Positions 1-9,076 are shown, counted from the stretch's first letter. The stretch: DNA of 64,000 nt from Corynebacterium sp. p3-SID1056 (GCF_025152525.1 NZ_JALXXL010000001.1:333534-397533), one strand, 5' to 3'. Notes: generated from the letters alone by a model not told the origin. Made by a program: numbers and translations.

Positions 1-2
1 CG

Positions 3-149
3 CTCGTCGCGCTCGTGCTGACCGGCACGCTCTCCGCGAAGCTCGTCAGCGCCCCGCTCGCCCCCGCGATCGGCCGCATCGTCGGCGGCGGGATGCTCGC
101 GCTCGCCGTCACTTTCGCGGCCGGGTGGATATTTGGGGCGACGGTATAG
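3..149 (+). CDS. VIT1/CCC1-type transporter, C-terminal fragment (partial)
   Basis: The window opens inside a coding frame that runs to a TAG at 147-149. The 48 visible residues are two hydrophobic stretches separated by a short polar turn, with a glycine-rich GRIVGGG motif and a closing hydrophobic helix. This resembles the last two helices of VIT1/CCC1-family iron/manganese transporters, whose C-termini in actinobacteria usually read like a glycine-rich, alanine-rich membrane hairpin. The other two forward frames contain an early stop or an arginine-rich nonsense translation. Function is inferred from this short tail only. Confidence 0.5.
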   Translation, partial: LVALVLTGTLSAKLVSAPLAPAIGRIVGGGMLALAVTFAAGWIFGATV

Positions 150-194
150 GGGGTCGACGCGACGTCGTAAAGCAAAAAGATTACCATTGCCCGG

Positions 195-1112
195 GTGACT
201 GAAAAATTCCGCGAACTCCCACCGCCGGGCCCCGCGTGGGGCGGCAGCCTCATGGGCACCTCGATTGTTGCGCGCATGCTCGTCGAGGAGGACATGTTCA
301 CCGCAGCCGGCATCTTCGCCGTCATCGGCTGCGGTATCCTCGTCGTGCTCACTTTCGGGTTTGCGCGCTACCGGCAGCCGAGCTTCGCCCGCACGACGAT
401 GGCCGAGTGGTCCATGTACTTTATCGGCATCCTCGCGCTCGGCGCGGCGCTGTCGGGTCTGACCGGCGTGGGCGTCTACCGCCTCATCGGCTTCTGGATC
501 GGCGGCCCCGTCACCGTGCTCACGTGGGCGATTCAGCTCACGCGCTTCGACGGCGAGCCGCGCTTTACCTGGGGCCTGCCGCTCGTCGGGCCGATGATTT
601 CGGCGTCGGTCGCCGGCTGGCTCGCCCGCGACTACGGGCAGGTGTACCACGTGATGGGCACCGCCCTGTTTTTCATGTCGCTGCTCACCGCCGTGCCGCT
701 GTTTGCGCGGGTGTACTGGGCCGCCTGGCACGGCCGCGTCGACTTCGGCGGGGCGAAATCCGCCACCGCCTGGGTGCCGCTCGGTGTGGTCGGCCAATCC
801 ACCACCGCGATGCAAATCCTCTTCCCCGGCAAAGTCTCCATCTACTACGGCATGGTCGCGCTCTTCATCGCGATCCCGCTCGCCTGCTACGCCATGGCTA
901 TCTTCTACCCCAACGTCGTGCGCTGGGTCGACTATTCGCCGGCGTGGTGGTCGTGCACCTTCCCGCCCGGCACCGTGAGCATGGGCGGCCACCAGGTTGC
1001 GCTCGTTGCAGGTGCCGAGTGGCTCGACGCGATCGCGCTGACCATCCCTGTACTGCTGCTCGCCCACTGGTTGCTGTGCTCGGCACGCTTTGTCAGCTGG
1101 TGCGCACGCTGA
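195..1112 (+). CDS. TDT-family (TehA-like) transporter
   Basis: A 305-residue, highly hydrophobic protein with about ten predicted membrane helices, matching the tellurite-resistance/dicarboxylate transporter (TDT, TehA/SLAC1-like) family in length and in the opening PGPAWGGSLMGTS, where TDT proteins carry a Pro/Gly-rich first helix. It probably moves small organic or inorganic anions across the cytoplasmic membrane; the substrate cannot be read from sequence. The start is GTG at 195. Its 3' end overlaps the convergent panE by 20 bp, so the two genes share terminal sequence on opposite strands. Confidence 0.75.
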   Translation: MTEKFRELPPPGPAWGGSLMGTSIVARMLVEEDMFTAAGIFAVIGCGILVVLTFGFARYRQPSFARTTMAEWSMYFIGILALGAALSGLTGVGVYRLIGFWIGGPVTVLTWAIQLTRFDGEPRFTWGLPLVGPMISASVAGWLARDYGQVYHVMGTALFFMSLLTAVPLFARVYWAAWHGRVDFGGAKSATAWVPLGVVGQSTTAMQILFPGKVSIYYGMVALFIAIPLACYAMAIFYPNVVRWVDYSPAWWSCTFPPGTVSMGGHQVALVAGAEWLDAIALTIPVLLLAHWLLCSARFVSWCAR

Positions 1113-2022
1113 GCACGGCCTCGGTGTAGTCGAGCAGCGGCGTCGCCACGCCCGCGCTCGCGGCTTTCCTGCGGATCGCGCCCACCTGCGCGTCCAGCTC
1201 GCTTTCCAGCCCGGCGGCGATGTCGCGGTGCATTGAACTAGTCGCGCCCGCGTACTGCCGGTCGGCGAACGCGAGCGTCTGCTCCACCACGTCCGCGGGC
1301 AGTGCTACCCCGTTGGCGCGGGCGGCGGCCTCGACTTCTTTCATGAGTGCGCGGAGTTGGGGACGCAGGGCGTCGCGAAGCACACCCATCGGCGCATTCG
1401 CGACCGCGCCGAGCGCACCGGTGGTGCTGACAAACATCGCCTTCGCCCACACATCCACGAGGATCTCCTCCGGAGTGAGGTACTCGCCGCCGATGCCCGC
1501 CTCATCGAGGGCGGCGCGAAACGCCAGGGCCACTTCGCTTCTCGACGCCCCCTCCACACGCCCAAAGTTCAACGTCAGCGGCCCCGGGTTGAGATGAATC
1601 TCCGCAGGGCCGACGCGGGTGGCGTAGCAGCGCACCACGCCGGCGAAGACGCGGTCGGGGCCGAAAAGCTCGGCGGCGGTGTCGTGGACTTCGACCGAGT
1701 TTTGTGTGGTGACGATCGGCACGCCGGTGAGTTGCTGCGCGTCTTTCAGGTCCGCAAACGTGGGGTTGTCCGGCAGCGCCTTGGTGGCCACGAGCACAAT
1801 ATCGGCGCCGCCGAGCAGGTCGGCGGCTTTGCCTGCACGGTCCGCGGCGTGCACCCGGATTGTGCGCGCGGGTTGCTCGCCGTTTTTGAGCAGCAGACCG
1901 CGCTCGCGCAACGCCTTGAGCGTTTTCCCACGGGCGACAAACGACACCTCGTGTCCAGCTTCTGCAAGCGCACCGCCGAAGTACCCGCCGATCGCGCCCG
2001 CGCCAATGCACAGCACCTTCAT
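1093..2022 (-). CDS. panE: 2-dehydropantoate 2-reductase (ketopantoate reductase)
   Basis: NADPH-dependent reduction of ketopantoate to pantoate in pantothenate/CoA synthesis. The N-terminus has the ApbA/PanE Rossmann motif GAGAIGGYFG (residues 7-16); N108 lies in the TQNSVE motif; the WAKAMFVS segment places the likely catalytic lysine at about K194. At 309 residues the length is normal for the family. The ATG at 2022 directly precedes the Rossmann strand and fits other family members. The family contains many paralogues that are not true pantoate enzymes, so the exact substrate is less sure than the fold. Convergent with the TDT transporter. Confidence 0.8.
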   Translation of the reverse strand: MKVLCIGAGAIGGYFGGALAEAGHEVSFVARGKTLKALRERGLLLKNGEQPARTIRVHAADRAGKAADLLGGADIVLVATKALPDNPTFADLKDAQQLTGVPIVTTQNSVEVHDTAAELFGPDRVFAGVVRCYATRVGPAEIHLNPGPLTLNFGRVEGASRSEVALAFRAALDEAGIGGEYLTPEEILVDVWAKAMFVSTTGALGAVANAPMGVLRDALRPQLRALMKEVEAAARANGVALPADVVEQTLAFADRQYAGATSSMHRDIAAGLESELDAQVGAIRRKAASAGVATPLLDYTEAVLSVRTS

Positions 2023-2068
2023 GGGGCTTAAGTGTATCCCCGCCGGTGCTGTCTTTCTCTGTTTTTGC

Positions 2069-3169
2069 TTACCCGGGTCTGCCTTGCGCGGGTCCGCCGA
2101 TGAGTGTGTCGGTGTCGGTGTAGTCGCGGCCGGTGAATATCGGTGTGGTGTATTTGGGGCCGATCCAGGCGATGCGGCCGTTGATGCGTGTCATCCGACC
2201 GCGGTCGGGTTGGCCGTTGACGGCGTTGTGGTGTGGGCACAGCCAGCACATATTCGCCGGGTGGGTTGCGCCACCGTGGGCGTAGTCGGTCAGGTGGTGC
2301 GCCTGGCACTTCGAGATGGGTGTGGTGCAGTCCGGCCAGCAACACGTCGGCGAGTCCGCTTCCAGGGCCAGGCGTTGCACGGGTGAGGCAAGGCGTGCCC
2401 GGTGGGTGTTAATCGGGCCGAGGTGCGGTGCGGCCAGGGTGATATACCCGTCGGGCAGGATATGCCGGCGCAGGATTTGGCTGGTGGTCATCCTCACCCC
2501 GGTATTGGTCACCACTACTGGTTCTTGGTCGGGTGAATCGTCGGTGCCGGAAAGGACATGGTCGATGTCCTTGTCGGTGATAATGGCGTGGATTGCCACG
2601 GGTGCTTGGACGATGTGGCGGTTGTTGACCAGCCAGTCAATCGGGTCAATTGGTTGTCCGTTGTCGCCGGGGGTCTCGAATGTGGTGACCAGATCTTGGA
2701 GGTCGTTGGTGGGGCCGGTGAGCCGGATGATGAATTTGTCGTGTGTTTCGCTGCGTTGGATGCGTACCCCGTCTTGTGGCACGCGCGGTGGCAGGTAGGT
2801 TTTGCGCAGCCGGGCGGCGCGTTTGCTGATGGTGGTGGTGTCGCCTGCGGTGGCGCACAGTTGCGCGGTGTATTCCCAGCGTTTGGTGGGGTTGGTGATG
2901 CGCCTGGCGGTGCGCTCGATCAGCTCCAAGGTTTCGATGCAGTGCCGGTTGGCTTCTGCCGCACTGCGTGCCTCTGCTTGGGCGCGTGAGTGGCTGGTGG
3001 GCCGGAAGAATCGGCGTGCGAGGTGTACGAGTGTCTCGGCGTAGTCGTCGGCTGCGCCCATGCTCACCAACGCGGCCGCATCGAGGCCTGTCTCGTAGAC
3101 AAGCCGGAGTGCGGCGATTCCCCCTGCTTTGAAGGCCAGAAAAGCCCGAAGTTCATGTTGTTCCCCCAT
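2069..3169 (-). CDS. HNH endonuclease signature protein (DUF222/13E12-like)
   Basis: A 366-residue protein of the actinobacterial DUF222/13E12-repeat type: a charged helical N-terminal region followed by a C-terminal HNH nuclease motif. The HNH segment has CCWPDC, then CQAHHLTDYAHGG, then NMCWLCPHHNAVN, so the metal-binding cysteines and the HH..H pattern are intact. ATG 3169 is preferred over the upstream in-frame GTG at 3196 because the latter overlaps the neighbouring gene and a TAGGTT box sits 8 nt upstream of 3169, fitting a leaderless start. These proteins occur in multiple copies in corynebacterial genomes; their biological role is not established. Confidence 0.8.
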   Translation of the reverse strand: MGEQHELRAFLAFKAGGIAALRLVYETGLDAAALVSMGAADDYAETLVHLARRFFRPTSHSRAQAEARSAAEANRHCIETLELIERTARRITNPTKRWEYTAQLCATAGDTTTISKRAARLRKTYLPPRVPQDGVRIQRSETHDKFIIRLTGPTNDLQDLVTTFETPGDNGQPIDPIDWLVNNRHIVQAPVAIHAIITDKDIDHVLSGTDDSPDQEPVVVTNTGVRMTTSQILRRHILPDGYITLAAPHLGPINTHRARLASPVQRLALEADSPTCCWPDCTTPISKCQAHHLTDYAHGGATHPANMCWLCPHHNAVNGQPDRGRMTRINGRIAWIGPKYTTPIFTGRDYTDTDTLIGGPAQGRPG

Positions 3170-3180
3170 AGGCCCACAAC

Positions 3181-3765
3181 CTAGCGCAGGCCACAAACCC
3201 CCGCAACCGCTAGGTTCAAATCGACCTCAATCCCGCCGACTCGGCCGCGCGAGGTGAACTGCCACAGCTGCGGGCGCGGCATGCCTAGCGGAGATGGCCA
3301 CGCACCCAGCTGCGCGGGGTCGGTCACCGTGTTGTCACCCCACTGCGCGAGCCACAGCGCCCCGAACTCGGCCGGGCTGGCCAGGCGCATGTGGCGGCGC
3401 CAGTAGCGCGTGGTCGTGTAGACGCCGGCCACAGGGACGCCGGCGGCGCGGAAGGTGGAGTGGGCGGTGCGGACGTCGGCAAGCGAAAGCCCCGCGGGAG
3501 ACTCCACATCGAGCCACATCGGCAAACGGTGCGACCCGAGAACGGCGAGGGCGGCGTCGACCTGCTCGGCGATCGTGGTGCCCTCGGCGGGGCTGCGAAG
3601 GAAGTGGTAGGTGGCAAGCGCGCAGCCGGCTGCCGAAGCATCAGCGAGCAGCTGCGCAAAGCACGGGTCCTGGTAGGTGCCGTCGGTGGTGCGCAGGATC
3701 GCGAAGTCGAAGCCGGAAAAGTCGAGCCCGGCCTGGTACTCGGAGCAATCGACGCCGAGCCTCAC
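3181..3765 (-). CDS. Glycoside hydrolase family 25-like muramidase
   Basis: A 194-residue GH25-type lysozyme domain predicted to cleave the N-acetylmuramic acid-GlcNAc bond of peptidoglycan. The barrel opens with GVDCSEYQ (D6), and the catalytic pair lies in LPMWLDVES (D86, E88). The C-terminal LWQFTSRGRVGGIEVDLN matches the usual closing motif. No signal peptide is visible, which is odd for a wall hydrolase; it may be cytosolic, exported otherwise, or a repurposed domain. GTG at 3765 overlaps the NUDIX stop by 4 bp (GTGA), indicating translational coupling in a two-gene unit. Confidence 0.75.
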   Translation of the reverse strand: MRLGVDCSEYQAGLDFSGFDFAILRTTDGTYQDPCFAQLLADASAAGCALATYHFLRSPAEGTTIAEQVDAALAVLGSHRLPMWLDVESPAGLSLADVRTAHSTFRAAGVPVAGVYTTTRYWRRHMRLASPAEFGALWLAQWGDNTVTDPAQLGAWPSPLGMPRPQLWQFTSRGRVGGIEVDLNLAVAGVCGLR

Positions 3766-4286
3766 CGCTTGGAAAGGCCCATCCGCGGGTGAAACGACGC
3801 CGGATGCCTGCGCTGCGCCGCCGCATCAGCGATGACCAGCCGCCACTTCGGGTCGGTGACCGGCATACGCGAGATGGGGAACCAACCGACCTCGACCGAC
3901 TCGTCGTCGCCGACCACCGGTTCCGCGGCCGGGTCGACCGGATCCAAGCGCAGCTGCACCGACATGTAGCTGGCCTTGTCGCCGTTCGCGTGCACGACCG
4001 GGCCGTGCGAGCCGGCACCCAAAATCGCTGCGGGCGTGGTTTCGATGCCGGTCTCCTCGCGCACCTCGCGCACCGCCGCGTCGTGCGGCTGCTCGCCGGG
4101 GTCAGCGATCCCCGTGATCGGGGTCCACTTGCCGTTGTCCGCGCGCCGCACGAGCAGCACGTCGGGGACGGCCCAGGCGGACTGGTCAGCGGAGTCGCGC
4201 AGGACGATCGCGGCCACCGCCGGGATCCAGAGCGGGTCGTGGCCGATCTTTTTGCGGATCTCCACGATAAATTCCGGAATTGGCAC
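3762..4286 (-). CDS. NUDIX hydrolase
   Basis: A 174-residue NUDIX hydrolase. The box lies at residues 59-81: GIADPGEQPHDA followed by AVREVREETGI, giving the canonical Gx5Ex7REVxEExGI. It hydrolyses a nucleoside diphosphate linked to some moiety; the substrate is unknown. The GTG start at 4286 is chosen because an AAAGGA ribosome-binding site sits 6-7 nt upstream; the longer in-frame extension to 4385 runs back over the divergent promoter. Coupled to the GH25 gene by a 4-bp overlap. Confidence 0.85.
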   Translation of the reverse strand: MPIPEFIVEIRKKIGHDPLWIPAVAAIVLRDSADQSAWAVPDVLLVRRADNGKWTPITGIADPGEQPHDAAVREVREETGIETTPAAILGAGSHGPVVHANGDKASYMSVQLRLDPVDPAAEPVVGDDESVEVGWFPISRMPVTDPKWRLVIADAAAQRRHPASFHPRMGLSKR

Positions 4287-4330
4287 GGTGAAATCCTTTC
4301 GCGTCTGTGTGGCTTTGAGTCTACGTCGAC

Positions 4331-4336
4331 TAGAAT
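4331..4336 (+). promoter_or_regulatory. -10 box for a leaderless start
   Basis: TAGAAT lies 8 nt before the ATG at 4345, so transcription would begin at or within a base or two of the start codon. No ribosome-binding site precedes the ATG. Confidence 0.5.
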
Positions 4337-4344
4337 AAGCGGCG

Positions 4345-5043
4345 ATGCAGACCCTGAAGCGAGTACCCAAAGCAGCGTTTATCACCGGCTACGGCGCGCT
4401 GCTCATCGCGCTCGTGGTCATGATCGCTGCACTTGCCAGCTACCGCCAGTCCGCGGAGGCGAACGCACCCGCCGCGCCGGTCAAGGCGTGGAACCCGGCG
4501 CCGGCGGACGCCGGAAACGTCGCCGCCAGCATCCGGCCCGGGGTGATCGCCGATGCGCGCGTCGCCACCACCGAAAGCGGCGTCGCGGTCCAGGGCACGC
4601 TTAGCGACGCCGCGTTTACCGACCCCGACGCCGCCGGCCATATCTCCCGCCTACTTGAGCAAAACTGCCTGGACGCGCTCACGCTGCGCACGGCTGACAA
4701 CATGCGCTTCGAGATGCTCGGCTTCTGTTTTTCCACCGTGCCGCCGCAAACGATCGACGAGCTCATCCATTTCGGCGCGGACCACGGCGCGGACTCGGTG
4801 ACCGTGACCAACAACTTGGAAAAAACCGGCGGGCGGCTCGCGACGCTGACGTGGCTCGACGCAGACGCCGCGCAGCTGCGCCCCGCGTGGGAGGAGTTCG
4901 GGCTGCGGCCCTACCTGGATAGGGCGAGCTTCGAGGCTTTCGGACCCGAGGAGCTGACGATTATGGAGGCGCGCCCCTCGCGCCCGCACACGTTCAAGCA
5001 CGAGCCGACGGGCGCGGCGCTGCGCGAGAAGTGGGGCATGTAA
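4345..5043 (+). CDS. Membrane-anchored hypothetical protein
   Basis: A 232-residue protein with one N-terminal membrane segment (about residues 13-32) and a mostly polar, presumably extracytoplasmic C-terminal region. Two cysteines about 25 residues apart (in QNCLDAL and GFCFSTV) could form a disulfide. I do not recognise the family. ATG 4345 is preceded by a TAGAAT box consistent with a leaderless transcript. It is divergent from the NUDIX/GH25 unit and convergent with the trypsin-like protease, with only 4 bp between stops. Confidence 0.65.
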   Translation: MQTLKRVPKAAFITGYGALLIALVVMIAALASYRQSAEANAPAAPVKAWNPAPADAGNVAASIRPGVIADARVATTESGVAVQGTLSDAAFTDPDAAGHISRLLEQNCLDALTLRTADNMRFEMLGFCFSTVPPQTIDELIHFGADHGADSVTVTNNLEKTGGRLATLTWLDADAAQLRPAWEEFGLRPYLDRASFEAFGPEELTIMEARPSRPHTFKHEPTGAALREKWGM

Positions 5044-5047
5044 GCGC

Positions 5048-6097
5048 CTACCAGGTCTGGTGCTGCCACACGGCGTCGGGTACGACGTGGTTGATCACCG
5101 TCATCAGCTGCTCGACATTTGAGTAGGACATGAGCTTCGGGTTGTCCATTCCCTCCCAGCATTCCTCCTCGCTGCGGCCGGCCTCGGTGCCGGAGACCAC
5201 GCCGATGATCACGGCGCGGCCGTTGACCTCAGTGAACACCGGCCCGCCGGAGTCCCCGGCGGCGGCACACACGCTGGCGATGTCGCCGAAGGTTTCGCGG
5301 TCCTCGTCGGCACCGGCGTTGACGATCTGCACCCGCTGCGTGTCCACGAATTCGCCGCAGGTATAGCCGGTAGTCGCTCCGGTCTTGCAGACGCGTTCGA
5401 CGGGCGGGATGTGCTCGGCGATGCCAGTGGGGATCGGCTCGCCGATGACCTCCATGTAGCGTTCCGGGTCGGTGATCTGGATGATGCCGATGTCTACCCC
5501 GTCCGCCTTTGAACCGTCACCGCTGTAGAGGCCGGAGTAGATGAAGTGGCCAACCTCGCGCGCGTAGTCGTAGGCGTGGGTGGCGTTGGTCGGCCAGACC
5601 AAGTCGCCGACGCGGCCGCAGTGCCCGGCGGTCACGGCGTAGTGCTGGCCGGCGGTATCCGTAAAGCTCAGCGCCGAGGTGCACGACTGGGCGGTAAAGC
5701 TCTCCCCCGGCGCCGGCTTGTGGTCGGTGGACTGGATGCGCGTGCCGGGTGCCCACAGCGCGAAGGCGGGCACGCGAATATCGTTGTCGCTTGCCGCCGC
5801 GTCCTGCTCGCGCGGGGTCTGCACGGATTCGCGGGCGTCTCGCTCGGCGTTCGACGGCGCGGGTGCCTGCGGGGTCTGCAGTCCCATCCACACCACAGTG
5901 GCGACGAGCAGCACAGCCGCGATCACGCACAGCGCCCACGAGGCCCACGCGGCGTTGCGTCCGCGCGCAGGCTCGCGCACGGGCGTGGGAAAGGTCCACT
6001 GCTCGCCGTGGGCGGGCTGGTATTTGCGCGCCTCGTTGCCGCCCGGAGTGTAGCCGCCGGCCGGGTAGTGCGTCCCGGGTTGCGTGGGGTCAGTCAC
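5048..6097 (-). CDS. Membrane-anchored trypsin-like serine protease
   Basis: A 349-residue protein with a cytosolic Pro/Gly-rich N-terminus, one membrane helix (about residues 49-73), a linker and an S1 chymotrypsin-fold domain outside the cell. The triad is visible: H159 in AVTAGHCG, a probable D202 in GVDIGIIQI, and S283 in GDSGGPVF. Cysteine pairs suggest disulfides, as expected for an exported protease. The start is GTG at 6097 and overlaps the upstream 44-codon gene by 8 bp, so its translation is likely coupled to that gene. Confidence 0.85.
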   Translation of the reverse strand: MTDPTQPGTHYPAGGYTPGGNEARKYQPAHGEQWTFPTPVREPARGRNAAWASWALCVIAAVLLVATVVWMGLQTPQAPAPSNAERDARESVQTPREQDAAASDNDIRVPAFALWAPGTRIQSTDHKPAPGESFTAQSCTSALSFTDTAGQHYAVTAGHCGRVGDLVWPTNATHAYDYAREVGHFIYSGLYSGDGSKADGVDIGIIQITDPERYMEVIGEPIPTGIAEHIPPVERVCKTGATTGYTCGEFVDTQRVQIVNAGADEDRETFGDIASVCAAAGDSGGPVFTEVNGRAVIIGVVSGTEAGRSEEECWEGMDNPKLMSYSNVEQLMTVINHVVPDAVWQHQTW

Positions 6098-6224
6098 GCT
6101 GCTCCGAGTCGGTGCCCTCCTCGCCCTTTTCGGCTTCCGCGGCCTGGATCTTGATGTCGCGCAGGAACTTCTCCGGGTCGAACTCGGTGAAGTAGTCAGG
6201 TCCTGCGAATTGTTCCTGTGCCAT
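6090..6224 (-). CDS. 44-residue small protein upstream of the protease
   Basis: A short reading frame beginning MAQEQFAGPDYF and ending in a very acidic tail (GEEGTDSEQRD). It has a clear AGAGGT ribosome-binding site about 7 nt before the ATG and its stop overlaps the protease GTG by 8 bp, which supports genuine translation. It lies 14 bp downstream of the thrC stop, so the three genes may form one transcript. No known domain is recognised; it might be a partner or regulator of the protease, which is inference from position alone. Confidence 0.6.
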   Translation of the reverse strand: MAQEQFAGPDYFTEFDPEKFLRDIKIQAAEAEKGEEGTDSEQRD

Positions 6225-6238
6225 GAGTCGTACCTCTT

Positions 6239-7681
6239 TTATTTCTCGGCGTTATCTGCGATGAACTGCTTGACGCTCTCCGCGTCGTTAGGCAGGTCGG
6301 TGACGTGGCGCGCGCCGTCCATGATGTGGGCGAAACGCTCCGGCACCTCGGGGGAACGCCCGGTCGCCTCGACGATCGTGTCGGCGAACTTCACCGGCAG
6401 CGCCGTTTCCAGCACCACGATGCGCGTGTCGACCTCGTCCGCCAGGCCGCGGGCGACGTGGATGCCGTCGGCGGTGTGCGGGTCGACCATCACGCCACGC
6501 TCCTGGAACGTCTGCTTGATCGTGGCCAGCCGATCGGCGTGGGTCGAGGAGCCGGAGGCGAAGCCGAAGTCTTCGCGGATGCGCTTCAGCACCGCCTGCC
6601 CGCCCAGGTCATCCAGGTCGAAACCGCCGTCTTTGACCTTGGTGCCGAAAAGTTCGGCGGTTTTCGCGGCGTCGCGCGACAGGGCGTCGAAAAGCATGCG
6701 CTCGAAGTTGGAGGCCTTGGAGATGTCCATCGACGGCGAGGACGTCGCCTGGGTCTCGGCGGCCGAGCGCGGGCGGTAGTTGCCGGTGCGGAAGAACTCG
6801 TCGAGCACGTCGTTTTCGTTGGTCGCCACGATCAGGCGGTCGATGGGAAGGCCCATCTGCTTAACGACGTGACCTGCACACACATCACCAAAGTTGCCCG
6901 TCGGCACCGCAAAGGAGATCCGCTCGTCGTTGGACTCGGTCACGCGCAGGTAGGTGGAGATGTAGTAGACCGTCTGCGCGAGCAGGCGCGCCCAGTTGAT
7001 CGAGTTGACCGCGCCGATGGCGTACTTCGCCTTGAAGGCGGCGTCCGCGTTGACCTCCTTGACCACGTCCTGGCAGTCGTCGAAGACCCCGTCGAGGGCG
7101 ATGTTGAAGATGTTCGGGTCGTCCAGCCCAAACATCTGCGCCTGCTGGAAGGGCGTCATGCGGCCGGCCGGGGTAAGCATGAACACGCGGATGCCCTCGC
7201 GGCCGCGCATCGCGTACTCGGCGGACGAGCCGGTATCGCCCGAGGTCGCGCCCAGGATGGTCAGCGTCTCGCCGCGGCGGGCGAGCTCGTACTCGAACAG
7301 CTCGCCGAGTAGCTGCATCGCCATATCCTTGAACGCGGCGGTCGGGCCCTCAGAGAGGTGCGCGAGCGAAAGCTTCTCGTCCAGCTCGGTCACCGGCACG
7401 ATGTCCGGGTGCGCGAACTTCGGGGTGTGGTAGGCCTTGGCGGTCAGCTCCTCGATCGAGGCGTCCGGGATGTCGTCGACGAAGAGTTTGACGACCTCGG
7501 CGGCAAGTGCGGCGTAGCCCTTGTCGCGCAGGAGCGTGCGCCAGTCGTCGAGAAGCGCGGGCGAAAGCCGCGGGTAGGTGGCGGGCATGAACAAGCCGCC
7601 GTCGGCACTCAAGCCGCCGAGCAGGATGTCGGTGAACTTGTGCGGGGTGGCGGTCTGGTCGCGAGTCGAAATGTAATCCAC
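6239..7681 (-). CDS. thrC: Threonine synthase
   Basis: Converts O-phosphohomoserine to threonine with PLP, the final step of threonine synthesis. The N-terminus reads MDYISTRDQT when started at GTG 7681, as in corynebacterial ThrC. K118 in GPTAAFKDM is the PLP lysine, and the LGATSGDTGSSAEYAMRG phosphate-binding loop follows. At 480 residues the length is right for the long bacterial form. The start at 7681 is supported by homology of the opening residues and a TAAGCT box 8 nt upstream (leaderless); the extension to 7780 crosses the divergent promoter. Confidence 0.92.
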   Translation of the reverse strand: MDYISTRDQTATPHKFTDILLGGLSADGGLFMPATYPRLSPALLDDWRTLLRDKGYAALAAEVVKLFVDDIPDASIEELTAKAYHTPKFAHPDIVPVTELDEKLSLAHLSEGPTAAFKDMAMQLLGELFEYELARRGETLTILGATSGDTGSSAEYAMRGREGIRVFMLTPAGRMTPFQQAQMFGLDDPNIFNIALDGVFDDCQDVVKEVNADAAFKAKYAIGAVNSINWARLLAQTVYYISTYLRVTESNDERISFAVPTGNFGDVCAGHVVKQMGLPIDRLIVATNENDVLDEFFRTGNYRPRSAAETQATSSPSMDISKASNFERMLFDALSRDAAKTAELFGTKVKDGGFDLDDLGGQAVLKRIREDFGFASGSSTHADRLATIKQTFQERGVMVDPHTADGIHVARGLADEVDTRIVVLETALPVKFADTIVEATGRSPEVPERFAHIMDGARHVTDLPNDAESVKQFIADNAEK

Positions 7682-7689
7682 GGGACTTA

Positions 7690-7695
7690 AGCTTA
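7690..7695 (-). promoter_or_regulatory. -10 box for leaderless thrC
   Basis: On the minus strand TAAGCT ends 8 nt before the thrC GTG at 7681. No convincing ribosome-binding site is present, so a leaderless transcript is the simplest reading. Confidence 0.4.
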
Positions 7696-7753
7696 CGGGA
7701 CGAGCACTCGCCACGGTGCGACAACCGAAAACGCCTAATGTTAGTGTGCGCGC

Positions 7754-9076
7754 ATGAGAAAAACTACGGTGTCGTATCACCCGCGCGAACAGGTTACACG
7801 CACCGCGCTCGCCGTCTGGTGGGGTGCGGTTGCCGTATACATCATCGCGATCTTCGGGCGGACCTCCTTCGGCGTGGCCAGCATGGACGCCATGGAACGT
7901 TTCGACGTGAGTGCCTCCCGCATTGCCGTATTTACCGCAGTGCAGGTCGGCGTATACGCCGCCGCACAGGTCCCCACAGGCCTGGCAATCGACCGCTTCG
8001 GTCCGCGCTTCATGCTGGTCACCGGCGCGCTAGTGATGGCCTCCGGCCAGATCACGCTCGGGTTGACCGACAGCTACAGTGTCGCACTCGCCGCGCGCGT
8101 ACTCATCGGCGCAGGTGATGCCACCGCGTTTTTGTCTGTGATGCGGATTCTGCCCTATTGGTTCCCGCCACAGAAGACACCGCTGTATACGCAGCTGACC
8201 GGCGCGCTCGGCCAGGTCGGCCAGTTCCTCTCCGCTGTGCCCTTCCTCGCGCTGTTGGGCGCGCGCGGGTGGACCGTCGCGTTCGTCTCGCTCGGTGCGC
8301 TCGGGCTCATCTTCGCGCTCGTCGCCGCACTCGTGGTGTCCGACTCCCCGGAATGGTCGGCGATGACGCGCGAGCAGCGCCGCGAGGTCCACTCCCAGAA
8401 GCGGGCACGGCGCGTGCCACTTGCGTTTACGCTGCGCACCGTGGTGCGCTCCCCTATCGCGTGGGAGGCCTTCTTCATCCACGGCTGGGGCATCTTCTGG
8501 ATGTTCTCCTTCTCCCTTCTCTGGGGCGTGCCGTTGATGACGCAGGGCATGGGCCTGTCCGAGGCGCAGGCCGGCACCGCGCTGATCCTGTTTAGCGTGG
8601 GCAATGTGATTGCCGCGCCGATTATGGGCGTGGTCTCCGCTAGACTCGGCGTGCGCCGCGACCTCGCTGCACTCTGGATCGGCGCGATCGTTCCCATCGC
8701 CTTCGCGGTGCTCTTCGCCTCACCTACGCCCCGCGGCTTCGGCGCGGCGCTGGTGATCACCTCGCTGCTCGGGTTGTGTATGCCTTCGGGGAACTTCGGC
8801 TTTGACACGCTGCGCGAGTACCTGCCGGCTGAGATGGTGGCTACCGGCACGGGCTTCGCCAACATGGGCGGGTTCATCGCCTGCATGATCGGCTCGCAGC
8901 TCGTCGGGGTGCTGCTCGACTGGTCTGCGGACGGCGCAGCGTTTACATGGCACGATTTCCGTATCGCCTGGCTGGCGTTTTTCGGCACGGCGGCAGTGTG
9001 CCTTATCGGTTTGCTCGTCTCACGCAGGAAGGCGAAGCGGTTTACCCGGCACGTGCCTATTGTCAACCGTGGATGA
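7754..9076 (+). CDS. MFS transporter (tandem copy 1)
   Basis: A 440-residue major facilitator with about twelve membrane helices. The stretch between helices 2 and 3 reads GLAIDRFGPRFML, a form of the MFS loop motif (D-R-x-G-x-R). A cytosolic charged loop (TREQRREVHSQKRARR) separates the two halves. It is strongly similar throughout to the next gene, so the pair arose by tandem duplication. The substrate is not predictable. Divergent from thrC with about 70 bp between starts. Confidence 0.85.
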   Translation: MRKTTVSYHPREQVTRTALAVWWGAVAVYIIAIFGRTSFGVASMDAMERFDVSASRIAVFTAVQVGVYAAAQVPTGLAIDRFGPRFMLVTGALVMASGQITLGLTDSYSVALAARVLIGAGDATAFLSVMRILPYWFPPQKTPLYTQLTGALGQVGQFLSAVPFLALLGARGWTVAFVSLGALGLIFALVAALVVSDSPEWSAMTREQRREVHSQKRARRVPLAFTLRTVVRSPIAWEAFFIHGWGIFWMFSFSLLWGVPLMTQGMGLSEAQAGTALILFSVGNVIAAPIMGVVSARLGVRRDLAALWIGAIVPIAFAVLFASPTPRGFGAALVITSLLGLCMPSGNFGFDTLREYLPAEMVATGTGFANMGGFIACMIGSQLVGVLLDWSADGAAFTWHDFRIAWLAFFGTAAVCLIGLLVSRRKAKRFTRHVPIVNRG

